Origin: Ruegeria sp. HKCCD8929
Lineage (GTDB): Bacteria > Pseudomonadota > Alphaproteobacteria > Rhodobacterales > Rhodobacteraceae
Direction of reading: 5' to 3'
Assembly: GCF_013031405.1 (NCBI RefSeq)
Contig: NZ_WPZY01000014.1
Location: forward strand, 56,725 to 120,724
Length of the DNA: 64,000 nucleotides
A program made the translations under genes and the position numbers. The notes under the pieces were generated by a model. It worked only from the letters and a program-made list of their open reading frames with translations. It ran no database searches and had not been told where the DNA came from. This document shows positions 46,582 to 55,050 of this stretch, in pieces (positions within the stretch are counted from its first letter, which is position 1; each line of letters begins with the position of its first letter).

Positions 46582-47748
46582 ATGGCGATACGAGAGACAA
46601 CGAAGCGCAAGGAGCGCGCAACAGGACGCGGCATTGCCGTGCTGTTCGTCGTTGTTGCAGTCGCTGGCGGTGCCGTCATCATCAGCCTGCGGATGCTGGG
46701 TTACCATCCGCTGGTTGCGGCCGGTACGGGCAGTGGACTGATCCTTCTGTATGCACTGCTGGCGATGCCGCTGAAACCCAAGGCCCTGTCGACCGGCGTG
46801 ATCGGGGACAACTGCTATTACCTGGGGTTCATCTTCACCCTGACCTCGCTGGCCTGGTCGCTTTATGGCGTCGGGTCCGAGGGGCAGGAGCGCGAGGACT
46901 TTGTACTGAATGTGGTGTCGGGCTTTGGCATAGCGCTGCTGACCACGGCAGTCGGTGTCGTTTTGCGTGTGGCCCTGAACCCGGCCCGCGTCGATATGGT
47001 CGAAGAGGAACAGGCGGCGTTCAACTCGATCCGTCACTATTACGACCTGATGCAGCGCGATCTCGCATCGCTGACGGCGACCAACAAGCAGTTCGCGCTG
47101 GGGCTGAAAGCCTCGTTGAACGAGTTCCGCCAGGCGTTCCACGCCGACCTTCGCACCGAGGCCGAGGCGCGGACGAAAACGACGCTGGAGATCATCGGCG
47201 ACGCCGAAAAGCGATTTCAGACGCGGCTGGCCGAACTGGATTCCGAACTCAACGAGCAACTCACCAGCGCGGTCACCCGCATGGGGCAGGAGGCGGAGGG
47301 CGCGACCGACCGGGCGATCTCGGCCGCATCGCGCACGGCACGCACCCGTCTTGCGGCGACCATGCGCGAATTTCGGGCCGCAGCGGCGGCCACTGGAGAA
47401 GACTGCAATGACGCGATGGAACGCACGGCATCGGGCGCAACCGAGACGGTGGATACGCTGAGCGAAATGCTGACCAAGCTCGACAAGGCGACAACCAAGC
47501 TGAATGCGTCGGCGGCAACACTGTCCGAAAGTGTTCCACGGCGCACCGGCGATCTTGTGACGGCGGTGCAGGCCAATATCGATGCAATCTCGAAAGCGCT
47601 GGACGATCTGGAGGCGGCGAGCAAGACGGTTTCCGCGCGAATGGCCACCTTGAGGAGCCACGCCGATCAGATCGAGCGGGATCTGCCATACTCGGAACCA
47701 GCGGGCCGGGGGCGCTGGCCATTCAGATGGATTTCGCGGGGGCGGTAA
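46582..47748 (+). CDS. MotA/ExbB/ZorA-like membrane protein with long coiled-coil tail
   Basis: This 388-residue protein has four predicted TM helices (about 17-36, 43-62, 77-97 and 108-131). A charged, helical cytoplasmic tail of about 240 residues follows (for example AEARTKTTLEIIGDAEKRFQ and later DNA-style heptads to about 370). The last helices (FGIALLTTAVGVVLRVAL) have the small/Thr-rich look of MotA/ExbB TM3-TM4. A four-TM unit plus long tail is the architecture of ZorA, the motor subunit of Zorya anti-phage systems. The following gene encodes the MotB/ZorB-like partner. Sequence similarity to named families is weak by eye, so this rests on topology and gene order. Confidence 0.7.
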   Translation: MAIRETTKRKERATGRGIAVLFVVVAVAGGAVIISLRMLGYHPLVAAGTGSGLILLYALLAMPLKPKALSTGVIGDNCYYLGFIFTLTSLAWSLYGVGSEGQEREDFVLNVVSGFGIALLTTAVGVVLRVALNPARVDMVEEEQAAFNSIRHYYDLMQRDLASLTATNKQFALGLKASLNEFRQAFHADLRTEAEARTKTTLEIIGDAEKRFQTRLAELDSELNEQLTSAVTRMGQEAEGATDRAISAASRTARTRLAATMREFRAAAAATGEDCNDAMERTASGATETVDTLSEMLTKLDKATTKLNASAATLSESVPRRTGDLVTAVQANIDAISKALDDLEAASKTVSARMATLRSHADQIERDLPYSEPAGRGRWPFRWISRGR

Positions 47749-47749
47749 C

Positions 47750-49273
47750 ATGTGGCGCCAGCGATTTGACCGATCGGCACACCGAGACGATGCCCAATTC
47801 CGGCGCGGCTCTGTTCTGGGGCTGACCTTTGGCGAGGTCTTTCTGCTGCTTTCTTTTGTCCTGCTGCTGCTGCTTGGATTGCTCGAAGTTCAGCGCCGCG
47901 CCGATCGTACCGATCTTGCGGGCCTGCGCCCGTTTGAACCTGCGGTCGAGGCCGCGACGGAAAGGAACGTGCCCCCGAAAACGCTGCAACATCTCATCGA
48001 GGGGCTGGCTCCCGAGGATCTCAGGGATCCGGAGATGGTTGCAGATTACAGCCGGACGATCACGACGGCGCGGAGCCAGGGCATCGAACCCGACCGCTTC
48101 GAACAGTTGCTGTCGGCGGTTGCCGACCGCCCACCGGAAGATATCGACTTTGTCCGCTCGGACCTGGAAGCGGGCGAGTTCATTCGCAAGAAGGCCCAGG
48201 GTGTGGTTCCGGGCGAACTAGCCGACTGGCTGATCCTTGAGCCCGAAAAGCGGGATCTGGCGCTTGAGATTGCCCGCGGCGCCGATGAGCGCGCCATCGA
48301 CCGTATCCGCGAGGTGCTGGGCCGCGACATCGCCCTGCGCGATGACGTCACCGGTGCCGTGCAACGTGCGCTTGGCGATCTGGTCAGCGAAAAAGGTGGC
48401 AGTATAGACAGCGCCAGCGGTTCGATATCGCTGCCGGACGACGTTCTGTTCGAGCCGGGCTCTGCCGAACTCACACCAGAGACGCTTTCATTTCTGATCG
48501 AATTCTGCGGCCCGTGGATCAACGCCATTCACGGTTTCAGCGATCGGATCGCCGAGCTGCGCATCGAGGGGCATGCCTCGTCCGAATGGTTTGGCGCCAC
48601 GACGCCGGGCACGGCCTATCTCAACAATCTCGACCTCTCGCAACGGCGTTCTGCGGAAGTTGTGCAGTTTTGCCTGTCACAGCCGATGTCGCCGGGCATT
48701 GCGGGATGGGCGCGCGCGAGGCTGGTGGCCGTCGGTCATTCGTCGTCGCGCCCGGTTCTGCAGAACGGAGAGGAGGACCGGGTGCGCAGCCGCCGCGTGG
48801 TCTTTGGCTTCGAGACCGACAAGCAGCAGGTGCTGGAAGACATCAAGCGCAATATCGCGGGTCAACCGGCCCCGGCTGCGCCTGCAGTGGCTCCCGCGTC
48901 CGAGCCACCGGCGCGGGTTGAACCGGAACCGGAGTTGCCGCCGATCAAGCCGCGCTATGCGGGTCCGGCGCGGGTCGTCGAGGCGGGCGTGATCTCGGTG
49001 GAAAGTGCCGAGCTGAGGCTGTCCAACGTCGAAGCTCCGGATATCGAGGCCACCTGTCGCGATGCGCAGGGTCCGCTGCGCCCGTGCGGGCGCATTGCGG
49101 CGATGCGCCTGGCGGAGTGGCTGGACGGGTCCGACGTTATCTGCGAGTCGGCAGGTCAGGGCCGCGACGCCACCGGCCGGCCACTGGCCCATTGCCGGCG
49201 TGGCGGCACGGATGTCGGTGACTGGCTGATCAAGGCGGGCCACGCCAAGGTTGCGGAGACGTCGGAGAATTAA
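47750..49273 (+). CDS. MotB/ZorB-like OmpA protein with C-terminal SNase-like nuclease domain
   Basis: This 507-residue protein has a short cytoplasmic N-terminus and one TM helix (about 24-47) with an acidic residue, Glu29, near its start where MotB and ZorB have an Asp. A helical periplasmic stretch follows to about 215. An OmpA/MotB peptidoglycan-binding domain is at about 225-352 (NLDLSQRRSAEVVQF; DRVRSRRVVFGF). A Pro-rich linker (371-402) leads to a thermonuclease-like domain (403-505). In that domain Arg423 and Arg477 (RDATGRPL) align with catalytic Arg35 and Arg87 of staphylococcal nuclease, and Asp431 with Glu43. It therefore looks like a stator subunit carrying a periplasmic nuclease. 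It starts one base after the ZorA-like gene. Confidence 0.8.
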   Translation: MWRQRFDRSAHRDDAQFRRGSVLGLTFGEVFLLLSFVLLLLLGLLEVQRRADRTDLAGLRPFEPAVEAATERNVPPKTLQHLIEGLAPEDLRDPEMVADYSRTITTARSQGIEPDRFEQLLSAVADRPPEDIDFVRSDLEAGEFIRKKAQGVVPGELADWLILEPEKRDLALEIARGADERAIDRIREVLGRDIALRDDVTGAVQRALGDLVSEKGGSIDSASGSISLPDDVLFEPGSAELTPETLSFLIEFCGPWINAIHGFSDRIAELRIEGHASSEWFGATTPGTAYLNNLDLSQRRSAEVVQFCLSQPMSPGIAGWARARLVAVGHSSSRPVLQNGEEDRVRSRRVVFGFETDKQQVLEDIKRNIAGQPAPAAPAVAPASEPPARVEPEPELPPIKPRYAGPARVVEAGVISVESAELRLSNVEAPDIEATCRDAQGPLRPCGRIAAMRLAEWLDGSDVICESAGQGRDATGRPLAHCRRGGTDVGDWLIKAGHAKVAETSEN

Positions 49274-49275
49274 GG

Positions 49276-50553
49276 TCAGAGGAATACATCCCAGAACACC
49301 TGGGTCAGCGTCTCACGATAAAAGGTGACGATCTGCCCCATATGGGCAAGCCGGCCAGAGAGGTCCGGCAGTACGCTGGCGTGCAGCCCGGAGTGGTCAA
49401 CCGCGACACCGCCGCAGCTTGGCAGCACGAGGCGGACCCGGCTTTGCCCGTATTCCGGGTCGTCCTTTTCCGGCCAGCGCCGGATTTCGGAAATCCCATC
49501 CAGGGTTGCGGGCAAGGATTGCGGGCTCACGGAATAGTCTTCGATCAACCAGCGCGGGCGAAACCCGGCGGCGCCGAAGGCATCCCTGTCGACCATCAAC
49601 CGCGCGAGCGCGGCCCAGCGGAAGATTTCTTCGAGATCGGCATAAACGGCGTGCTCAGGCTCAGCCGCGATGGCGCGGTAGTTGCGTGAGAAGGCGCAGG
49701 AAAACTGGCGGGCGAGGTCGTTGGGCTCAGCCGCGGCGACAACTTCGCCTTCACGGGTCAGGAACTCGGCCTCATCGAGCAGCACGACATTGGCGGTTTC
49801 CAGCATGATGACGTGGTCATCCGCCGTCACACGGTGGGTGCCGGCGGAGAACCAGAACCGGGTCAGCCCGCCGATTGCGTGCTCTGCCTCGCCGAACTGC
49901 GCGGCGTTCCGCGCGGCCTCGAGGGACAGATCCGACAGCGATGCGTACCCCGGCAGGGCGATTGCGACCTGACCGTTGACGAAACGCTTCATCTTGTAGT
50001 CGGCCTCGAGCATGATTGCCGCCGCGCGGCTTTCGGGTACTCCGAGGATGCGCACATCCTGCGGCACCTCGCAGAACTCGGGCCATTCGTCTGCGTAGTC
50101 TTCAAGCCCGCCGGTGAGCTGGTCGAGCTCTTGCAGACGCGCGATTGTCTCGGGACGCGGATCGATCGACACGCCGGGCGCGGTGTACCAGATCGTATTG
50201 CCCTCACGCCTCGCATAGAGGTTGAGCGCATTGCGCAGCATCACCACGAAATCATCGAGGTCGAGCGGGCGACCGCCCTCGGCCCGGTGGCCAACCAGAA
50301 TGATGTCCTGCGCCTGTGTATCGACAACGAACCCGTCAATCGAAGTCAAATCATAGAGCGACCTGCCCGGGGCCGTGCAAGCTGCATCGCCGCCGCACTC
50401 GACAAGCTCGCGTTCAAGGCCCTTGAGCGATACGGCGCGGTCGATCTCGGGCCGCTTGATCTCGGGCGGTTCGCAGGCGGTGTCCTGTGAGTTCACCGGG
50501 GCGCTGAGACCCGCAGCAAGACAGGCGCATATGCAGACCGCGCGCCAGGTCAC
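49276..50553 (-). CDS. Secreted protein, DUF1598-like, unknown function
   Basis: This 425-residue protein has a signal peptide (MTWRAVCICACLAAGLSAP, starting at the GTG used here) and a mature part rich in acidic residues. The segment LGVPESRAAAIMLEADYKMKR resembles the DUF1598 family, whose function is unknown. GTG at 50553 overlaps the upstream stop as GTGA; an in-frame GTG at 50592 would overlap that gene by 43 bases. It is coupled to the upstream secreted-protein gene and converges on the stator-like operon, with stops two bases apart. Confidence 0.68.
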   Translation of the reverse strand: MTWRAVCICACLAAGLSAPVNSQDTACEPPEIKRPEIDRAVSLKGLERELVECGGDAACTAPGRSLYDLTSIDGFVVDTQAQDIILVGHRAEGGRPLDLDDFVVMLRNALNLYARREGNTIWYTAPGVSIDPRPETIARLQELDQLTGGLEDYADEWPEFCEVPQDVRILGVPESRAAAIMLEADYKMKRFVNGQVAIALPGYASLSDLSLEAARNAAQFGEAEHAIGGLTRFWFSAGTHRVTADDHVIMLETANVVLLDEAEFLTREGEVVAAAEPNDLARQFSCAFSRNYRAIAAEPEHAVYADLEEIFRWAALARLMVDRDAFGAAGFRPRWLIEDYSVSPQSLPATLDGISEIRRWPEKDDPEYGQSRVRLVLPSCGGVAVDHSGLHASVLPDLSGRLAHMGQIVTFYRETLTQVFWDVFL

Positions 50554-52349
50554 GGCTTGAGGTCGCAAGACGCGTTTGCGTTGAAATCGCACTGGCCCAG
50601 CAGGGCACGGACACCGGCCGTCGTGCCGGGTTCACCGGTTGTGAAAACCGGAGAGATGCGGACGCCGCCACGCCCGTTTTCGCCGCGCTTTGTCAGGGTC
50701 AGGAACCCTGCTTCAGATATCCGGTCAGGCGCGTGATGTGCGCCGATGGTTGGCGCGGTGCCGTCCGCAGCCTCCGCTTTCGGAGGTGATATCAGTCTCT
50801 TTGTGAAGTATTTCGCGGCTTCCACGCGGATGATCCCTTTGGTGTCCGGATAGGCTTTGTCCAAGAATGCCAGCAGTCGTTCAGAAGGAGTGAATGACCG
50901 GTAGAGCAATCTCCCTTCGGTGAAATCGACAGGGCGATATGCAATTCCGTCGATCTCGATATCCGGCAGAAAGTTGGACCCTGAAACGATCATTGGCGTA
51001 GGAGTGCTGGGCTTTCCCGTCGCGACATACAAGCCGGAATTGGCCCTGTTGACCGCATAGAGCTGTCCATCGACCAATTCCGCCGCTTCACTCTCCAAAA
51101 TGAGGTCGTTCGCCGTGATTTGTTGGATGTTCGGTTGGTCGGGGGCTTCAATGCGTTTTTTTTGTCGCCGCACGATACGGCTCGGCTCTGGTAGTTCATC
51201 GCCCAGGCGAGCACTGTAACGAAAGGCCCGGCGCCAGACGACTGACAGGGCCCACATGCTGGAGGCGAGGTCGGTGAAGTCATCGGTTCGATCGAAATAC
51301 TGTCGCAAATGATCAGGATCAGCGATGCCGGGCACGCCTGAAAACACGTGAGACATGTATTGATCGCGGGCCAAGATACGCCCGACCTGAAACCCGATTG
51401 TCCCACCAACGGTCCGCAACGAGACGGTCTGCAAATATGAAAAGGCGAACTGCGCCTGCAGCGTTGCAAACATCGCCGCTTGCAGCGCGATGTATTCTTT
51501 CAACGGCTCGCCCGATGCCCAGTATTCCAGCGGCCTGACCGGGCCGAGCGAAGCAATGGTTTTGGTGTAATAGGAATCCTCGACCAGGTAGCGGCCAGAG
51601 GTCCAGTAGGTCTCCCAGTCAGCGATTGCTTGCTCGGGCGGCAGTTTCCTGAGATTGCTGTCGATCAGCGCGAAGGCCTGCCGGATGAACCGGTCATTGT
51701 TCGACAGCGACATAAATTGCAACGGGTTTGGCCGCGGCAGGACGGGTGCTTCGAAGATGTGCACCCCCGGGGTTGACGGGCGCACATGAATGCCGGGATA
51801 GATCCACGCCTCTTGCGGCAAGCCTTGCGGGCCAAGCGCCAGATATCCCCAATGTGTCGTGATGGAGGTTAACCGGCCAGCGGCGTTCCGGTGAAACACA
51901 AGCGCCTGCCCGTCGGAGCCCAGAATATGGGTGATCCTGCCCGCCGGGTCGGCGCCGACCTGCATCGCACCGCGCGGGATTTTGGCGGATTCCAATCCTT
52001 CGACGGGCCGCGCGAGTTCGAACAGGCGTCCGGTGTCGTCATAGCGGGCGAAACCACGCATACCGGCGTTGTCTATCGTGAGCATCCGGGTTGCGTATGC
52101 CTCGGCTCCCAGCGCATCGGAAACGATGCCCGTGGCGCGCCCGGTCATGCGGTCGATATGCAACCGGTCGCCATTGGGAAGCTGGACCAGCGCAAACGGG
52201 CTGTCCGGGGCGGCAAATACGGCCGGATCGGTCTGAACGGTGCTCCCCTCTGCCCGGAGGTTGCCGGGCGCAAGGCACAACGCGCAGAGGGCGGTGCCCA
52301 GACGCAGCACCTGCCGGAGCGCAAACCTAGTTCGGGTGATCATGCGCAT
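50550..52349 (-). CDS. Large secreted protein of unknown function
   Basis: This 599-residue protein has a signal peptide (FALRQVLRLGTALCALCLAP). The first part (about 30-200) is beta-rich with RHS-like or beta-propeller-like stretches (DRLHIDRMTGRATGIV, DPAGRITHILGSDGQALVFH, NAAGRLTSITTHWG). The rest is mixed, with the helical stretch EYIALQAAMFATLQAQFAFS in the centre. I do not recognise a named family overall. ATG at 52349 has GGAG at eight bases; ATG at 52343 is the alternative. It is the first of two coupled secreted-protein genes next to the stator-like operon. Confidence 0.68.
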   Translation of the reverse strand: MRMITRTRFALRQVLRLGTALCALCLAPGNLRAEGSTVQTDPAVFAAPDSPFALVQLPNGDRLHIDRMTGRATGIVSDALGAEAYATRMLTIDNAGMRGFARYDDTGRLFELARPVEGLESAKIPRGAMQVGADPAGRITHILGSDGQALVFHRNAAGRLTSITTHWGYLALGPQGLPQEAWIYPGIHVRPSTPGVHIFEAPVLPRPNPLQFMSLSNNDRFIRQAFALIDSNLRKLPPEQAIADWETYWTSGRYLVEDSYYTKTIASLGPVRPLEYWASGEPLKEYIALQAAMFATLQAQFAFSYLQTVSLRTVGGTIGFQVGRILARDQYMSHVFSGVPGIADPDHLRQYFDRTDDFTDLASSMWALSVVWRRAFRYSARLGDELPEPSRIVRRQKKRIEAPDQPNIQQITANDLILESEAAELVDGQLYAVNRANSGLYVATGKPSTPTPMIVSGSNFLPDIEIDGIAYRPVDFTEGRLLYRSFTPSERLLAFLDKAYPDTKGIIRVEAAKYFTKRLISPPKAEAADGTAPTIGAHHAPDRISEAGFLTLTKRGENGRGGVRISPVFTTGEPGTTAGVRALLGQCDFNANASCDLKP

Positions 52350-52498
52350 TGATGACACTCCGTTTCCGCTCACGATGGTACTGCCCGCGAGACGTTGCAG
52401 CAAGTTTGCCGGGGAACTGCCCGTTGCCTGAGGGTTTGGCTATTCAGATGGATCGCGCGGGTGAAGTCTCTCTTCTGGCGCCGGTGATCCGGCTGATA

Positions 52499-53110
52499 TC
52501 ATCGACGCAGCGACCAGATCTTCAGGTCCCGGACCGCTTTTGCGACGATGACACCCAGCAGGACCGACAGGGCGACTTTGGACACGGTCTCCATGGTCCC
52601 TTCGATCAGCAGCACATGCGCGATTGTGCCGCCAACTGCGACCAGGGTCAGTGTGACGTGCCCCCGCCGCCACAACCGCAAGGGCACACGCACGCGCATG
52701 CGCAAAACGGCCAATCCGGCTGCAGCAAACAGCGCCCACATCGCGAGGGCACCCCAGACAGAGAACGGGGTAGGCGACCGGAACAGCAACACGTCGATGA
52801 CATCCGGCGGGCTGGTGATCCACAGGCCAGCAACATGCGCCACGACGGCCAGAACCAGACAACCGCCGACATAACGATGCACCCGTCTGCCGATGATCGG
52901 GCCAAGGCGCGGTAGGTATCCCGCGACCAGAACCGGCTGGACCAGCATCAGCCCCATCGCAAGGATGCCTGCGAAGCCGGATGCGATATAGACCGGTCCG
53001 CGCCATTGCAGCAGTGGGCTCATGGACGCCAGCGCGAGGGGCGTCAGAACTGCGACGGTCAGGCCGATCCAGGGCAGCAGGGCCCGCACCGGGCTTTTTT
53101 CCGTCCGCAT
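52499..53110 (-). CDS. Ferric-reductase-like transmembrane protein
   Basis: This 203-residue protein has five or six predicted helices with paired histidines in the helices (HRYVGGCLVLAVVAHVAGL; RRGHVTLTLVAVGGTIAHVL), the layout of b-type heme ligands in the ferric-reductase/cytochrome b561-like family. It would move electrons across the inner membrane. It lies five bases after an intradiol-dioxygenase-like gene, so the two are probably one operon. No flavin-binding domain is attached, so it needs another electron partner. Confidence 0.83.
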   Translation of the reverse strand: MRTEKSPVRALLPWIGLTVAVLTPLALASMSPLLQWRGPVYIASGFAGILAMGLMLVQPVLVAGYLPRLGPIIGRRVHRYVGGCLVLAVVAHVAGLWITSPPDVIDVLLFRSPTPFSVWGALAMWALFAAAGLAVLRMRVRVPLRLWRRGHVTLTLVAVGGTIAHVLLIEGTMETVSKVALSVLLGVIVAKAVRDLKIWSLRR

Positions 53111-53115
53111 GAGGC

Positions 53116-53604
53116 TCAGACGGGTTCCAGAACGAAATGTGCGCTGAGCGAGGTATCCTTGGAGCTGGCCATTACCGGGCGCAGAAACACGGTTTTGAAA
53201 TCGCCGCTGTCATAGGCCAGGTGGCCATGCGCCTGACCGAATGCCGGAACGATCTGTGGCATCTCGAGGCGGAACTCGCCGTTTGCATTGGTAAGCGTCG
53301 CGCCATGACTGCGGGCGTCACGTTCATGCCCCTCAGTCGTATGGGCCCAGATCTGGATGCGCTGACCGGCAAGCGGCGCGCCATCACCGGCGCGGCGCAC
53401 GGTCCCCGACATCCAGAACCCCCCGCCCCCAATACGATCCACGATCGGCGCACCCGGGCGGTAGTTGTTGGCCCCGCCGCGCATGGTCCGCGTCGGCGAT
53501 AGCCCCGCGGCCCGGGCGGGCACGCTCATACCCAGGATGCCTGAAGCCGCAGCGGCGGCGGTCAGCACCATCATTTCACGGCGGGTCGGGCGCAGGATGC
53601 TCAT
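53116..53604 (-). CDS. Exported intradiol-dioxygenase-like protein
   Basis: This 162-residue protein carries a twin-arginine signal (RPTRREMMVLTAAAAASGIL) and an intradiol ring-cleavage dioxygenase-like beta-sandwich (LAGQRIQIWAHTTEGHERD, LTNANGEFRLEMPQIVPAFG). The HxH histidines of the iron site are retained in QAHGHLAY. Neither tyrosine ligand is visible at the expected places (after DAxG and at PGxY), so it may not be a classical dioxygenase. Tat export suggests a folded, cofactor-carrying protein. AAAAGGAG precedes the ATG. It is coupled to the ferric-reductase-like gene. Confidence 0.8.
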   Translation of the reverse strand: MSILRPTRREMMVLTAAAAASGILGMSVPARAAGLSPTRTMRGGANNYRPGAPIVDRIGGGGFWMSGTVRRAGDGAPLAGQRIQIWAHTTEGHERDARSHGATLTNANGEFRLEMPQIVPAFGQAHGHLAYDSGDFKTVFLRPVMASSKDTSLSAHFVLEPV

Positions 53605-53976
53605 GTCGATTTCTCCTTTTCAGCACGCAAGTGCCAGCCTTCCGGTTTGATCATGGAGCTAGGCCTGCGTGCGCAAAAATCGAGTATATGATTGGCAAAA
53701 ATAACCTGTTTGGGCCGTTCCTTCAATTTTCGAGCCAAGGTTGTGATCCAGTACCGAAGCTGACCGCATGCGGCCTGATGCTCCTTCCGTGCCGGACCGG
53801 CTGGTTTGGGAAAGGTCGCCTGGCCACGCCGCAAGTCATTGCCCGACCGGCGATCAGAAACTAGGCTGCTGGAAAGGCTCAACCTTTGGCGTTTGCCAGG
53901 CGGGGGCCGAGACACGAATTTCCACTTCCGCCGTCACATGCGGAACCCAAAACCGGCAGGTCAGAGGAGCAACAGG
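53605..53976. other. Non-coding region between divergent genes
   Basis: This 372-base gap separates the Tat-exported protein gene from the SMP-30 gene. It has short A/T-rich stretches near 53685-53710 that could hold promoters. An antisense frame over 53601-53915 reads as a basic, low-quality protein and is not supported as a gene. I see no RNA gene or clear operator. Confidence 0.5.
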
Positions 53977-54900
53977 ATGTCATTGAAACTGGAAGAAATG
54001 TGCAGCGGCCTGGGATTTCCCGAAGGTCCCGTGGCGATGGATGACGGCTCGCTGCTGTTCGTTGACATCAAGAACCAGACGCTGGAGCGCCTTGGAACCG
54101 ACGGTAAGCTGAGTGTGGTGGCCGAGATCCCGGGCGGGCCCAACGGGGTTGCAATCGGACCTGATGGCGCGGCCTATGTCTGCAACAACGGCGGCGTTTA
54201 CAGTTTCGTGCCTTACGGGCCGGAACAGATCACCGTCCCTGCCCCGATCCGCCCGCACTACACGGGTGGCTCCGTACACCGGGTCGATTTGGCAACCGGA
54301 GAGGTCACGCTTCTTTTCGACGCCTACGAAGGCAAGCGCCTGATTGCGCCGGATGACATCGTTTTCGACACGTCCGGGGGCTTCTGGTTCACCGATACCG
54401 GCATTCAGGACGAGGAATCCACGCGCTATGGCGGGCTTTATTATGCGAGCATCGACGGCAGCACGCTGGTCAAGGCCGCGACGATCCCGATGCCGAACGG
54501 TGTCGGGCTGTCGCCGGATGGCAAGACGGTCTATGTGTCCGACACGGTCTACGGGCGGCTCTGGGCCATGGAAATCACCGGACCGGGAGAGTTAAAACCG
54601 GGGCCGATGCCGGGAATGCCGGGGAACGTGGTGCAGACGCTTCCGGGCTATCAGTGGCTCGACAGCCTCAAGGTCGAAGAGGGTGGCCGGGTCTGTGTCG
54701 GCACGATCTTCAATGGTGGCATAACCGTCTTCAGTCTGGATGGCACGACCGAGCATGTGGAGATCCCCGATCTCTTCACAACCAACATGTGCTTTGGCGG
54801 CAGCGACATGCGCGACCTGTGGATCACGGCGTCGAGCACGGGCAAGATCTACAAGGTCAGATGGCCGCGCCCGGGACTGAAGCTGGCATATACCGCCTGA
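53977..54900 (+). CDS. SMP-30/gluconolactonase family protein
   Basis: This 307-residue six-bladed beta-propeller enzyme belongs to the SMP-30/LRE family of calcium-dependent sugar lactonases. The metal-binding Glu is in GLGFPEGPVAMDDG, and the Asn and Asp in GGPNGVAIGPDG and TVYVSDTVYG. These enzymes open gluconolactone-type rings. The ATG at 53977 has GAGGAG upstream. It stands alone, so pathway and substrate are not set by context. Confidence 0.9.
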   Translation: MSLKLEEMCSGLGFPEGPVAMDDGSLLFVDIKNQTLERLGTDGKLSVVAEIPGGPNGVAIGPDGAAYVCNNGGVYSFVPYGPEQITVPAPIRPHYTGGSVHRVDLATGEVTLLFDAYEGKRLIAPDDIVFDTSGGFWFTDTGIQDEESTRYGGLYYASIDGSTLVKAATIPMPNGVGLSPDGKTVYVSDTVYGRLWAMEITGPGELKPGPMPGMPGNVVQTLPGYQWLDSLKVEEGGRVCVGTIFNGGITVFSLDGTTEHVEIPDLFTTNMCFGGSDMRDLWITASSTGKIYKVRWPRPGLKLAYTA

Positions 54901-55050
54901 GGTCCGGACCTATTCGGAGCGGGTCATCACGGGCTCAACCCAAGGATGTGTGCGGCGTGACATTTTGGCTGCCTTTTTTTCGTGCCGTTGCGGCAGGATG
55001 TCCGCGCATGGTGGCCGGACGAAATTTCGTATTGTAAGCTCGCCGCCCAA

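Noticed and set aside
44323..49273. Calling the operon a canonical Zorya system
   Set aside because: No ZorC, ZorD (helicase) or ZorE (HNH) gene is present and the similarity to ZorA/ZorB is by topology, not clear sequence identity.
53601..53915. Small antisense frame of 104 codons in a non-coding gap
   Set aside because: It overlaps the promoter region of the Tat-exported gene, is Arg/Lys-rich and has no motif or ribosome-binding site.
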